Below are positions 1 through 8,410 of a DNA stretch of 64,000 nucleotides, piece after piece. The notes beneath the pieces are model-generated. The model saw only the letters and a list, made by a program, of their open reading frames with translations, was not told the origin of the DNA and did no database searches. Source of the DNA: an uncultured Bacteroidaceae bacterium. Its GTDB lineage: Bacteria > Bacteroidota > Bacteroidia > Bacteroidales > Bacteroidaceae. Made by a program: the position numbers and the translations under genes. Where the stretch lies: NCBI GenBank assembly GCA_934293005.1, contig CAKQYA010000012.1, positions 1 through 64,000 of the forward strand. Direction: 5' to 3'. Each line of letters opens with the position of its first letter. Position 1 is the first letter of the stretch.

Positions 1-190
1 ATGGCGCTATTATGAAGGCATGGTCTATATGCTCTCAATGCTCCATGTATCGGGCAATTTTAGAATCTATTAGCAGACAGACCCTTCTCTTTCGCCAATT
101 CGCTGCACCCTGATGAGAAACAGGCACACCAGATATTGCATATAGTCCCTGTGAGCGAAAGCGCCCATAAGAGAATACTCTCGGTTCATC

Positions 191-379
191 TCATTTGCCC
201 AGCAGCATCAGCCTGTCAGCCTCCTCGCTCGTTATCTTACAATAAGGTAGGGAATCGTAGGCATTGAAAACATCATACTTCATGAAAACACTCTCACTCG
301 ACTCCTCATACGCCATATAACTGGCATAGAAATGGATGATGACACCCTCATAATCATACGCTCCATCGAAAGCATGCAC
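191..379 (-). CDS. Small acidic hypothetical protein (62 aa), possibly a fragment
   Basis: An ATG-started 62-codon frame with acidic, Tyr/Ser-rich, protein-like composition ending in SEEADRLMLLGK and a TGA stop. I do not recognise the family. It could be the surviving C-terminal piece of a larger gene, because the flanking DNA (1-190 and 380-460) carries no other convincing frame and the neighbouring 510-967 locus looks degraded. No clear promoter or ribosome-binding site is visible for it. Confidence 0.3.
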   Translation of the reverse strand: MHAFDGAYDYEGVIIHFYASYMAYEESSESVFMKYDVFNAYDSLPYCKITSEEADRLMLLGK

Positions 380-441
380 CTATCCTTAGCCGCATACCTA
401 TAGCATTGGCAGAACGGCTGCATATTCACACTTTTTAGGTA

Positions 442-472
442 TTGCTAAAATCATAATTAAGTTGTACCTTTG
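442..472 (+). promoter_or_regulatory. Bacteroidetes-type promoter upstream of the degraded ZIP-like locus
   Basis: TTGC at 442-445 and TACCTTTG at 465-472 are separated by 19 bp, matching the Bacteroidetes sigma-ABfr pattern (-33 TTTG-like, -7 TAnnTTTG). It points at the ATG at 510, suggesting the relic downstream once had its own promoter. Confidence 0.55.
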
Positions 473-509
473 CGTCCGCTTACATTATTATAAATAGACA
501 AAAGAAAAG

Positions 510-967
510 ATGGAAGAAACAGCAATAATATTATCGGACTCATACTACCGCTATTAGGCACGATGCTTGGCTCAGCATTCGTCTTTTTCAGGCAATTGAT
601 GAGTTTAGTGGAAGCAATCATGCGTGCGGCTCGCAAACACGACAAGATGGTTGCCGACATGGCTGCCCTGGCTTGCCTCACCGACATCATCGACATCATC
701 GTTGAAAATTACAAATCGCAAACGCCATGTGCCGGCACGCCACTAAAGCCTTTCGACGATGCGCTCGTCCTCGCATTGAGTGTTTCTTCCCCACGCACCA
801 TGCGAGGCGGAAGGGACTTCCATCCCGAACGGACCCCGAAGGCGGAAGCTCCAACCCAGGCACATCAGGTTCAGGCACAGACCAAGGCAGCGACGGTGAC
901 GGCAACACCGACAGCTTGGACTGACCTTGACGCCAGCAGGACAGGCGGCAGCACATCTGCCCCTTGA
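510..967 (+). pseudogene. Degraded locus; N-terminal remnant resembling a ZIP-family metal transporter
   Basis: Downstream of a good promoter, ATG at 510 begins a frame that stops after 15 codons. The frame ending at 967 can be read upstream of its ATG (563) without a stop to about 494, and there encodes IIGLILPLLGTMLGSAFVFF. This resembles the first membrane helix of Bacteroidetes ZIP-family divalent metal transporters (GLLIPF-GT-LGAA-VFF). After about residue 20 the similarity to ZIP proteins disappears. In another frame (to 924) a Gly/Ser/Asp-rich tail is encoded that looks like the end of a different protein. The simplest reading is a frameshifted and rearranged relic. A live 134-codon gene starting at 563 cannot be excluded. 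Confidence 0.3.
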
Positions 968-1012
968 AAACGAAAAGCGCATGCGCCAGAAGATTGTCTG
1001 GCACATGCGCTT
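965..1012 (-). terminator. Rho-independent terminator of the methylmalonyl-CoA decarboxylase operon
   Basis: On the minus strand a 16-bp stem (975-990 pairing with 997-1012, one mismatch region) with a 6-nt loop is followed by a T-rich tract (complement of 965-974). It lies 35 bp past the mmdB stop. Confidence 0.75.
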
Positions 1013-1047
1013 GCTTTCATATATGTGATATGAAGTGTGGGGACGGC

Positions 1048-2217
1048 CTACGAGAGGAATCCGAGAAGGACGCCTGCCGCTACGGCTGAGCCAATCACTC
1101 CGGCCACGTTCGGACCCATGGCGTGCATGAGAAGGTAATTGTGGGGATCGGCCTTGAGGCCCTCGTTCTGAGAGATGCGGGCTGCCATAGGCACGGCCGA
1201 CACACCGGCGTTGCCGATGAGAGGGTTGATCTTCTGTCCCTTTGGCAGGAATATGTTCATCACATGCACGAAGGCTACACCGCTGGCTGTGGCCACGATG
1301 AAGGCGCAGGCGCCAATGATGAAGATGAACACGGTGTTCATTGTCAGAAACTCGGATGCCTGTGTGGAGCAGCCCACTGTGAGGCCAAGGAGCATCACGA
1401 CGATGTCGTTGAGGGCGCTGCCTGCTGTCTTGGCAAGGCGTGTGGTCTTGGTCGACTCCTTGAGGAGGTTGCCGAAGAACAGCATGCCGAGCAGAGGAAG
1501 GCCCGAAGGCACGATGAAGGTGGTGATGAGAAGGCCCACGATGGGGAAGAGCATCTTCTCTGTCTGGCTCACCTGGCGGGATGGCTTCATCTTGATCTTG
1601 CGCTGCTCTTTGGTGGTGAGCACCTTCATGATGCCTGGCTGTATCACGGGCACAAGGGCCATGTAGCTGTAGGCGCACACGGCTATGGCTCCCATGAGGT
1701 TGGGGCTGAGCTTGCTTGAGAGGAAGATGGCTGTGGGGCCGTCGGCGCCGCCGATGATGGCGATGCCGGCTGCCTGGTTGGGCTCAAAGCCCAGGCCAAG
1801 TGCTGCCATGTAGGCCGCAAAGATGCCAAACTGGGCTGCGGCTCCGATGAGCATGAGCTTGGGATTGGCTATGAGGGCCGAGAAATCAGTCATGGCTCCG
1901 ATGCCCAGGAAGACGAGGGGCGGATACCAGCCGAGGCGCACGCCTTGGTAGAAGATGTTCAAGACGGAATTGTCTTCATAGAGCCCTATCTCAAGGCCTG
2001 CGTCCTTGAACGGGATGTTGCCCAGGATGATGCCAAGCCCTATGGGGATGAGAAGCAGCGGCTCGAAATCTTTCTTTATGGCCAGCCAGATGAAGAATGC
2101 GCCCACGGCTATCATGATGACATTGGCCCATTCAACGTTGGCGAAACCTGTGTAGGAAAGGAAATCGACGAGCTTCGATGCTATGAAATCTATTGACGAT
2201 ACACTTTCGAGTAACAT
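1048..2217 (-). CDS. mmdB: Na+-translocating methylmalonyl-CoA decarboxylase, beta subunit (OadB/MmdB)
   Basis: A polytopic inner-membrane protein of 389 aa, the usual size for the OadB/MmdB/GcdB family. The subunit takes carboxybiotin from the biotin carrier, decarboxylates it and exports Na+. The family hallmark GGADGPTAIF is at residues 156-165 and contains the Asp linked to Na+ translocation. Many hydrophobic segments run from residue 30 to the end. It is the last gene of a five-gene minus-strand operon (mce, mmdA, OadG-like, biotin carrier, mmdB) and is followed by a terminator. The neighbouring methylmalonyl-CoA epimerase points to methylmalonyl-CoA rather than oxaloacetate as substrate. 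Confidence 0.93.
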   Translation of the reverse strand: MLLESVSSIDFIASKLVDFLSYTGFANVEWANVIMIAVGAFFIWLAIKKDFEPLLLIPIGLGIILGNIPFKDAGLEIGLYEDNSVLNIFYQGVRLGWYPPLVFLGIGAMTDFSALIANPKLMLIGAAAQFGIFAAYMAALGLGFEPNQAAGIAIIGGADGPTAIFLSSKLSPNLMGAIAVCAYSYMALVPVIQPGIMKVLTTKEQRKIKMKPSRQVSQTEKMLFPIVGLLITTFIVPSGLPLLGMLFFGNLLKESTKTTRLAKTAGSALNDIVVMLLGLTVGCSTQASEFLTMNTVFIFIIGACAFIVATASGVAFVHVMNIFLPKGQKINPLIGNAGVSAVPMAARISQNEGLKADPHNYLLMHAMGPNVAGVIGSAVAAGVLLGFLS

Positions 2218-2252
2218 AATTCTTTGGTTTGTTGTGTTTACATATTAAGGCA

Positions 2253-2681
2253 TTACCCGATTGTGACAAGGATTGAACCTTCCATGACGGTGTCGCCCTT
2301 GGCTACCTTGACTTCGAGCACCTTGCCCGCGCGGTCTGAGTCGATGTTGTTTTCCATCTTCATGGCTTCGAGCACCACGACGGTCTGGCCCTTGGCAACC
2401 TCCTGGCCCACAGCGACCTTGATGTCGTTGATGGTGCCTGGGAGCGGAGCTCGCACAGCGAACACGCCTGCGTCGACAGCCTCTTGCTTCTCTTTTGGTG
2501 CCTCTATTGTTTTCACTGGTGCCGCTACTGCGCGAACCACTGGTTTTGGCTGTGCCACTGGCTTCTCGAGCTCTACGTCAAACTCGATGCCGTTGACTTC
2601 GACCTTGGCGATGTTTTCCTCGATGCCGTTGATCTTGACATTGTATGGCGCGCCGTTGATTTTGTAATTATACTCTTTCAT
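2253..2681 (-). CDS. mmdC: Biotin carboxyl carrier subunit (gamma/MmdC-type)
   Basis: A 142-aa biotin/lipoyl-attachment protein that shuttles CO2 from the MmdA carboxyltransferase to the MmdB membrane subunit. The biotinylation motif EAMKMEN centres on Lys108 in a C-terminal biotinyl domain (about residues 72-142). It is preceded by a Pro/Ala/Val linker (41-60), as usual for these swinging-arm proteins. An N-terminal domain (1-40, MKEYNYKINGAPYNVKING) is typical of Bacteroidetes homologues. It sits between the OadG-like subunit (12 bp away) and mmdB (35 bp away), all co-directional. Confidence 0.93.
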   Translation of the reverse strand: MKEYNYKINGAPYNVKINGIEENIAKVEVNGIEFDVELEKPVAQPKPVVRAVAAPVKTIEAPKEKQEAVDAGVFAVRAPLPGTINDIKVAVGQEVAKGQTVVVLEAMKMENNIDSDRAGKVLEVKVAKGDTVMEGSILVTIG

Positions 2682-2693
2682 TTGTTTGTTGTC

Positions 2694-3695
2694 TTATTGC
2701 TTTTTGATTTCTGCTGCGTGGTGATGCTGTGGCAGCGCGCGCAGCTCGTGGCTCTTGTCGGCCCATGCTGTGTGGCCGGTGGGGGTGATGGTCAATATGC
2801 CCGACTCGATGTCGTGCGTGCCTCCGAAATATTCGTGGAGGGCAAGGCCGATGACGGCCGAGTAGGTCTCGATATCCACGCCCTTTGTCTCTGTGGTGCC
2901 TTGCTTGGCCATCTCCACTACCATGGCTGCCTTGTTGTGGATGGCGCGGATGGCGCGCACACGGGCGAGCTTGGCCGTGTAGCTCATGGCCCATCCGAAG
3001 ATGTGGAAGAACACGAAGAGGAGGATGAGGCAGATGAACACTACGCCCATGCACATGAGTGTCATGGCGATGCCATAGGGGTCTTTCTCCTTGAACTCCT
3101 TCACCTTGTTGTTGCTGAAGATGAAGTTGGGTGCATTGGGTGTGACCTTATCTGCCTCCATTTCTTGCCATTGGCCATCAAGCATTCGAGCGTAGCTTGA
3201 GCCTGCTGCCATGGGCTCCACCCTCACGGAGTCGATCAGGTCGACTGCGTTGCCATCGTAGAGGTAGATGGTGAAGGCCTTGTCGGCTGGCAGGGAGAAA
3301 TTGAGATGGAGCGTGCCGCGGTTGGTGTTGCCGTCGGCAAAGAACGTGATGCGCTGCTGGGGGCCTACGGATGTGCGTGGGTCGCCTGCAGGTATCTCCG
3401 ACATGAGAGCTTCGCGCTCAGGAGCAGACATGTTGGGGTCGAGAACGGCCGGATTGGTTGTCAGGAAGCAGTTTCTTATGTTGTGGGTGCTATAAGAACT
3501 GTTTTCGATCTCTATCCACGAAACGGCCTGTCCATACTCGTCAACATAGCCTGCCTGGCTTACGCTTTGCGAATCGGTGGCGCATGCCGATGCCTGCTGC
3601 ACGCAGACCTCGTTGATTCGGAAGTCGTGCGCGCCCTGGGCAAATGCGGCCGATGAGGCTATGAGGAGAGATGCTATTGATAATAACTTTTTCAT
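2694..3695 (-). CDS. OadG-like decarboxylase delta subunit with N-terminal lamin-tail-like domain
   Basis: A 333-aa protein with three visible parts. The first is a signal peptide (1-20, ending AFAQ). The second is a beta-rich domain (about 23-190) with lamin-tail-domain features: INEV near the start, WIEIENSS, ITFFADG, IYLYDG, a late SYARMLDGQW and a TPNAPN close. The third is a single strong membrane helix (about 207-237) followed by a basic cytoplasmic tail like OadG/MmdD. OadG subunits normally are around 80-100 aa helix-plus-tail proteins that anchor the decarboxylase complex. Topology puts the LTD-like domain in the periplasm. The start at 3695 is chosen because it gives the signal peptide. 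The frame stays open upstream to 3953, but that part overlaps mmdA. Confidence 0.85.
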   Translation of the reverse strand: MKKLLSIASLLIASSAAFAQGAHDFRINEVCVQQASACATDSQSVSQAGYVDEYGQAVSWIEIENSSYSTHNIRNCFLTTNPAVLDPNMSAPEREALMSEIPAGDPRTSVGPQQRITFFADGNTNRGTLHLNFSLPADKAFTIYLYDGNAVDLIDSVRVEPMAAGSSYARMLDGQWQEMEADKVTPNAPNFIFSNNKVKEFKEKDPYGIAMTLMCMGVVFICLILLFVFFHIFGWAMSYTAKLARVRAIRAIHNKAAMVVEMAKQGTTETKGVDIETYSAVIGLALHEYFGGTHDIESGILTITPTGHTAWADKSHELRALPQHHHAAEIKKQ

Positions 3696-3714
3696 TTGTT
3701 GCGTGCGATGATTG

Positions 3715-5280
3715 TTAGAGCGGAATGTTGCCATGCTTTTTGGCAGGGTTGGTGAGTGACTTGTTTGCAAGCTGCTCAAGGGCGCGGATGACGCGGAAGC
3801 GTGTGTTGCGAGGCTCAATGACATCGTCGATGTAGCCGTATTTGGCTGCGTTGTAAGGGTTGGCGAAGAGTTTGGAGTATTCTTCCTCCTTCTCTGCGAT
3901 GAAGGCTTTGGCGTCGCCGCCTTCTTCCTTGATCTTCTTGGCTTCACGCGCATAGAGCACGGCTGCTGCGCCGCTTGCGCCCATCACGGCTATCTCGGCC
4001 GATGGCCATGCGTAGTTGATGTCGCCGCGAAGCTGCTTGCACGACATCACGATGTGGGAGCCGCCATACGACTTGCGGAGCGTGATGGTGACCTTTGGCA
4101 CCGTGGCCTCGCCGTAGGCGTAGAGCAGTTTGGCTCCGTGGAGGATCACGGCGTTGTATTCCTGGCCTGTGCCCGGGAGGAAGCCCGGCACGTCGACGAA
4201 GCTGACGATAGGTATGTTGAACGCGTCGCAGAAGCGCACGAAGCGGGCGCCTTTGCGCGAGGCGTTGCAGTCGAGCACGCCTGCGAATTTGGATGGCTGG
4301 TTGGCCACGATGCCGACGGAGCGTCCGTTGAAGCGGGCGAAACCTATGATGATGTTCTGGGCGTAGCGTGGCTGCACCTCGAAGAATTCGCCGTTGTCGA
4401 CTGTTGCGGCAATGACTTTGTACATGTCGTAGGCCTGGTTTGGATTGTCGGGGATGATCTCGTTGAGGGAGTCTTCAAGACGGTCGATCGGGTCGGTGCA
4501 CTCCACCATAGGGGTCTCCTCCTGATTGTTTTGAGGGATGTAGGAGATGAGCTGCTGGATCATGGCCATGGCTTCTTCCTCTGTGGATGCTGTGAAGTGT
4601 GTGACGCCCGACTTGGTGGAATGGACTGATGCGCCTCCAAGGCTTTCCTGGTCGACGTCTTCTCCTGTGACGGTCTTGACTACGGCTGGGCCTGTGAGGA
4701 ACATGAACGATGTGTTTTCCATCATGAGGGTGAAGTCGGTCAGCGCTGGCGAATAGACTGCGCCGCCTGCGCATGGGCCGAAGATGCCCGATATCTGAGG
4801 CACTACGCCAGAGGCGAGGATGTTGCGCTGGAAGATCTCAGCGTATCCTGCGAGGGCGTTGATGCCTTCCTGGATGCGCGCGCCGCCAGAGTCGTTGAGG
4901 CCGATCACAGGCGCGCCTACCTTCATGGCCATGTCCATGACCTTGCAGATCTTCTGCGCCATTGTCTCGGAGAGGGAGCCTGCGTTGACTGTGAAGTCTT
5001 GCGCGAAGATGAAGACGAGGCGGCCGCCTATTGTGCCTGAGCCTGTCACGACGCCGTCGCCGAGGTATTGCTTCTTCTCCATGCCGAAGTTGGTGCAGCG
5101 GTGGAGCTTGAACATGTCGTATTCTTCGAAGCTGCCTTCGTCAAGCAGCATCGCGATGCGCTCGCGCGCTGTAAACTTGCCTTTGGCGTGCTGCTTGTCG
5201 ATGGCTTTCTCGCCACCGCCGAGGCGCGCTTTCTGACGGAGCTCGATGAGCTCCTGTATTCTTTCTGTCTGTTTGCTCAT
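3715..5280 (-). CDS. mmdA: Methylmalonyl-CoA decarboxylase carboxyltransferase (alpha) subunit
   Basis: A 521-aa acyl-CoA carboxyltransferase of the MmdA/PccB family, transferring the carboxyl group from (S)-methylmalonyl-CoA to biotin. The family length is about 510-530 aa. Visible family segments include GERIAMLLDEGSF-like ARERIAMLLDEGSFEE near residue 38, GGARIQEG in the oxyanion/CoA region, and PGFLPGTGQE with KSYGGSHIVM in the C-terminal half. It lies 19 bp upstream of the OadG-like gene and 19 bp downstream of mce, so the operon is compact. A propionyl-CoA carboxylase beta role is possible for the family, but the linked Na+-pump subunits favour decarboxylation in the succinate-to-propionate pathway. 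Confidence 0.93.
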   Translation of the reverse strand: MSKQTERIQELIELRQKARLGGGEKAIDKQHAKGKFTARERIAMLLDEGSFEEYDMFKLHRCTNFGMEKKQYLGDGVVTGSGTIGGRLVFIFAQDFTVNAGSLSETMAQKICKVMDMAMKVGAPVIGLNDSGGARIQEGINALAGYAEIFQRNILASGVVPQISGIFGPCAGGAVYSPALTDFTLMMENTSFMFLTGPAVVKTVTGEDVDQESLGGASVHSTKSGVTHFTASTEEEAMAMIQQLISYIPQNNQEETPMVECTDPIDRLEDSLNEIIPDNPNQAYDMYKVIAATVDNGEFFEVQPRYAQNIIIGFARFNGRSVGIVANQPSKFAGVLDCNASRKGARFVRFCDAFNIPIVSFVDVPGFLPGTGQEYNAVILHGAKLLYAYGEATVPKVTITLRKSYGGSHIVMSCKQLRGDINYAWPSAEIAVMGASGAAAVLYAREAKKIKEEGGDAKAFIAEKEEEYSKLFANPYNAAKYGYIDDVIEPRNTRFRVIRALEQLANKSLTNPAKKHGNIPL

Positions 5281-5299
5281 AACGATCTGAAGAGATGAA

Positions 5300-5713
5300 T
5301 TATTTGTTCTGTGGTTCGCAGAGCTCTGTGAGGATGCCTGCTGTTGTCTTTGGGTGTAGGAATGCTATTGACATCTGCTCTGCGCCTGGACGTGGTGTCT
5401 TGTCGATGAGGCGGATGCCTTTGCCTTCAGCCTCAACGAGTGCTTCTGCCACTCCGTCTTCTACAGCAAACGCTACGTGATGAACACCTTTGCCGCCTTT
5501 TTCAAGCCATTTGGCGATGGCCGACTCTGGCGATGTTGGCTCGAGGAGCTCAAGCTTCACTTCTCCGACCTTGAGAAAGGCTGTCTTCACTTTCTGGTCT
5601 GCCACTTCTTCTACTGCATAGCACTTGAGGCCAAGCACGTTTTCGAAATAAGGGAGCACAGCGTCGATGCTCTCAACACCTATTCCAAGGTGATCAATTC
5701 TCGAAATTTTCAT
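5300..5713 (-). CDS. mce: Methylmalonyl-CoA epimerase
   Basis: A 137-aa vicinal-oxygen-chelate (glyoxalase-fold) protein that interconverts (R)- and (S)-methylmalonyl-CoA. Metal-ligand positions typical of the family are visible: the N-terminal His in IDHLGIGVE, the His pair in GVHHVAFAVED, and Glu in GILTELCEP near the C-terminus. It is the first gene of the methylmalonyl-CoA decarboxylase operon and supplies the correct stereoisomer to MmdA after methylmalonyl-CoA mutase. Confidence 0.93.
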   Translation of the reverse strand: MKISRIDHLGIGVESIDAVLPYFENVLGLKCYAVEEVADQKVKTAFLKVGEVKLELLEPTSPESAIAKWLEKGGKGVHHVAFAVEDGVAEALVEAEGKGIRLIDKTPRPGAEQMSIAFLHPKTTAGILTELCEPQNK

Positions 5714-5866
5714 ACTGTCTTGATTTAAAATTATATTATTTGGTGTTTTTACTGTATCTCAATTTTAGTGTTTATGTGCGTGGGGCCTTGGCGTGGCGTG
5801 GTTTCGGCTTTGCCTGAGCCATGCGCATTGGCGGCCGCATGATGGCAGACGGCCACAAAAAACACA

Positions 5867-5898
5867 CAAATTTAAGCTTTTTTCTTGTTACAGAGAAA
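5867..5898 (-). promoter_or_regulatory. Putative promoter of the mce-mmd operon
   Basis: On the minus strand TTTC (complement of 5895-5898) is followed after 20 bp by TAAATTTG (complement of 5867-5874). This matches the Bacteroidetes -33/-7 pattern and lies about 150 bp upstream of the mce start. Confidence 0.45.
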
Positions 5899-5928
5899 GA
5901 AAACAAGAAAAAAGTTCCCTCTTTCGTG

Positions 5929-6666
5929 TCAAATATTGACTCCGCCTTTGAAATATGCCTCTATTTCGGAAGTAAGCAGAGCATAATCCTTGTCGTAGTC
6001 TTTGATGATGGAGCCGTTTTCGAGCAGGGTGATGCGCGTGCAGATGTCGAGCGTGTGGGTGAGGTTGTGGGAAGAGACGATGATTGTGGCCTTCTGCTCC
6101 TTGTTGTAGGTCTCGAGCAGGTATTTCATAGCAAGCTGCGATGTGGGGTCGAGGAAGTTGAACGGCTCGTCGAGCAGGAGCAGGCGCGGATGATGAAGCA
6201 TGGCGCCTATGATGCCCACTTTCTGCTTGTTGCCCATCGAGAGGTTGCGGATGAGGGTGTGCTGGCCGAGCACTTCGCCGTTCATGAAAGAGTCGAACCA
6301 CAAAAGGCGCTCGCGGAGCGTTTTGTCATTTATGCCGGAGATCTTGGCTATGAAGCGGAAATATTCTTCTGGCGTGAGGTAATCGATCAGGAATCCCGAA
6401 TCGACAAACGCTCCCGTGCACGCTTTCCATTGCTCGCTTTTGGCTGTGTCGCACGACACGGGCTCGCCGCGGAAGAGGCCGTCTATGGTGACGTGGCCCG
6501 TGTCGGCCTTGAGCAGGTCGAGGATGATGCGGAATAGTGTGGTCTTGCCTGCTCCGTTGTTGCCGACAAGCCCGACAAGCTGGCCGCTGTATATTGAGTA
6601 ACGGTTGATGTCGAGGGCTTTTTTGCTGCCGAAACACTTGCTTACATTGTCTATTGTCAGATTCAT
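5929..6666 (-). CDS. ABC transporter ATP-binding protein
   Basis: A 245-aa ATPase subunit with Walker A (GNNGAGKTT, about residues 36-44), an ABC signature in the form LSMGNKQK, and Walker B with LLLLDEPFNFLDP. The substrate is unknown. The partner is the DUF5687-type permease encoded just upstream (6849-8357), so the two probably form an exporter in the inner membrane. The start codon overlaps, as ATGA, the stop of a 39-codon ORF made of tandem copies of this gene's own first codons (6663-6782). Initiation may therefore be coupled to that ORF. Confidence 0.88.
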   Translation of the reverse strand: MNLTIDNVSKCFGSKKALDINRYSIYSGQLVGLVGNNGAGKTTLFRIILDLLKADTGHVTIDGLFRGEPVSCDTAKSEQWKACTGAFVDSGFLIDYLTPEEYFRFIAKISGINDKTLRERLLWFDSFMNGEVLGQHTLIRNLSMGNKQKVGIIGAMLHHPRLLLLDEPFNFLDPTSQLAMKYLLETYNKEQKATIIVSSHNLTHTLDICTRITLLENGSIIKDYDKDYALLTSEIEAYFKGGVNI

Positions 6667-6782
6667 ATGATGGATAATTCTGTATTGTTGATTGTCAGAT
6701 TCACATGACGGAGAATTTCTGCATTGTTGATTGTCAGATTCACATGACGGAGAATTTCTGCATTGTTGATTGTCAGATTCAT
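6663..6782 (-). CDS. Possible 39-aa leader ORF built from three tandem copies of the ABC gene start
   Basis: In the sense direction an ATG at 6782 opens a frame of three 13-residue units, MNLTINNAEILRH, VNLTINNAEILRH and VNLTINNTELSII, ending in TGA. That TGA overlaps the ATG of the ABC ATPase gene, whose protein starts MNLTIDNVSK. The array is clearly a duplication of the ABC gene's 5' end. Units are 39, 39 and 38 bp, and the missing base in the last unit takes the leader out of frame with the ATPase. Whether it is translated is unknown. Confidence 0.4.
   Translation of the reverse strand: MNLTINNAEILRHVNLTINNAEILRHVNLTINNTELSII
6667..6782. repeat. Tandem repeat, three units of 39/39/38 bp, derived from the adjacent gene start
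   Basis: Two identical and one diverged copy of a 39-bp unit lie directly before the ABC ATPase start. The unit begins with the same bases as that gene (ATGAATCTGACAAT, with GTG replacing ATG in copies 2 and 3). See the ORF entry for the coding consequence. Confidence 0.9.
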
Positions 6783-6848
6783 TTTCTCTAATGTATGCTG
6801 CCTGCCGGCGTTTTCATGCTTGCGGCCGCTTGCTGCAGCGCGTGCGGC

Positions 6849-8357
6849 TTATCTCGAGCTGCGGAATCCTTCCATGTTGTCGTACCTGCGTGCCATGAAA
6901 CGGCGGTAAATGTTGGTGAGCCACAGGGGATGGAGGGCGGTTCCGACCGCTCCGATGGAGAGCATTGTCCATGCGGCCGTTTCGCTGTCGAAGCCTTCCA
7001 CAAGCAGATACATCACAAGCATGGGCATGTAGAGAGCTGCCGTGGCCATCAGCATCTGCACTTTGGTGTCTCGTCCCGAACGTGTGAGCTTGCGGTTGAG
7101 GTCGACAGCGGAGTCGTTGTAGACTGCGAGCTGGAACAAGAAGGGGAATACGGCTCCTGAGGTGAAGAAGAGGCATCCTAATGATGTGAGGATGCTCATC
7201 TTGCCCTCTGCCACGGGCATGATGGTGAAGAGAAACGGTATGATGAGCACGAGGCACTGGAAATAATACTTCGCCTTCAGGAGCGAGAGGACCATCTCTT
7301 TATGCACCATGAGGCCGTCGATGTAGTTGCCTTCGGCGCACATGACGGTGGTGAGCGTCATCACTCCAAGGCAGGTGTAGCTGTACATGCATATGAACAC
7401 GCGCATGAATGGCACGTTGTCGTAGATCTGCGAGAACGACAGCAGCGAGCACAAGGCGAGCATGCACAACGACCCGGTGATGAACTGCTTGCGGACCACG
7501 AGGTTGCGCATGGTGGAACGCAGCTCAAGTTTGATGTACTCGCCTGTGACGCCAAACTTGTCGAGGAAGAGCATGTTGCGTGTCTTAAACTGCTTTACGA
7601 CTTCTGTCTTGGCGATCTCAACGTAGATGGCTGCTTTCTGCAAATGGTAGTTGACCGCATACAGGGGTATTGCCAGCAGCAAGACTGCCAGCCAACGCGA
7701 GGGGCACCATGTGCAGAAGCCGCGCATGAAATAGGCGGAGCCAAGCAGAGTCCAGGAGTTGTCCTCATCAAAGAAATAGCCGAAATAGAGCACTATGGCA
7801 TAGAATGCCACGGGCGCGATGACAAAGAGGATGTTGCGGTTTATGAGGGTGCGCCACAAAAGATACCAATAGCTGTTGAGCATGAACATGGCCCACCACC
7901 CCAGAAGGAATCCGGCCACACCCCACGCCCCATAGTATTGGGGAAGGCACATGAGGCTGAGGGGCACAAAGTAGAAGCCCCAGAAGAGATTGTAGGGCTG
8001 AAGGCCCATGCGCAGGAGAAAGGTGTTGAGGAGAAGGCGTGAGGGGATGTTCATCAGCTTATACTGCTTGATGTTCTGGGCGGGCGTTTCCTGCATGGCA
8101 AAGCGAATCATGAAGTCGACGCAGAGAAACCATGGCAGGCAGCCGTCGACCCAATCGAACACCTCTCGTGTGGTGCCCGAGAAATATGTGTGGGTGGACA
8201 CGCTCAGAGCTACCAGGTAAACGGCCCAGAATGAGATGAAGAGATAACTGAACATTTTCATGATCTTGTTCTTCTCAAACATGGGATGCCGCCTGGAGTG
8301 CAGTCGCTGGTTGCGGGCCAGCATCTTGTAGAGCTTTAATGCTTCGTATGCATTCAT
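6849..8357 (-). CDS. DUF5687-type ABC exporter permease
   Basis: A 502-aa polytopic membrane protein with numerous hydrophobic segments separated by short basic loops, resembling Bacteroidetes DUF5687 proteins. These are regularly paired with a single ABC ATPase. A first cytoplasmic stretch (about 1-30, KMLARNQRLHSRRHPMFEKNKIM) precedes the first membrane helix. Motif HSRRHPMFEKN resembles the conserved family N-terminus. It lies upstream of the ATPase gene on the same strand, separated by the 39-bp tandem array. The substrate cannot be inferred. Confidence 0.7.
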   Translation of the reverse strand: MNAYEALKLYKMLARNQRLHSRRHPMFEKNKIMKMFSYLFISFWAVYLVALSVSTHTYFSGTTREVFDWVDGCLPWFLCVDFMIRFAMQETPAQNIKQYKLMNIPSRLLLNTFLLRMGLQPYNLFWGFYFVPLSLMCLPQYYGAWGVAGFLLGWWAMFMLNSYWYLLWRTLINRNILFVIAPVAFYAIVLYFGYFFDEDNSWTLLGSAYFMRGFCTWCPSRWLAVLLLAIPLYAVNYHLQKAAIYVEIAKTEVVKQFKTRNMLFLDKFGVTGEYIKLELRSTMRNLVVRKQFITGSLCMLALCSLLSFSQIYDNVPFMRVFICMYSYTCLGVMTLTTVMCAEGNYIDGLMVHKEMVLSLLKAKYYFQCLVLIIPFLFTIMPVAEGKMSILTSLGCLFFTSGAVFPFLFQLAVYNDSAVDLNRKLTRSGRDTKVQMLMATAALYMPMLVMYLLVEGFDSETAAWTMLSIGAVGTALHPLWLTNIYRRFMARRYDNMEGFRSSR

Positions 8358-8410
8358 GATTGTTATGGACTATTTACAGGTCTTAGATTAAAAGCTAAAG
8401 CAGAGCGCAT

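Noticed and set aside
743..1678. 311-codon minus-strand frame overlapping mmdB and its terminator
   Set aside because: Arg/His/Pro-rich shadow translation; mmdB in another frame has full family features.
3696..3953. N-terminal extension of the OadG-like protein
   Set aside because: It overlaps mmdA, is basic low-complexity text, and would bury the signal peptide.
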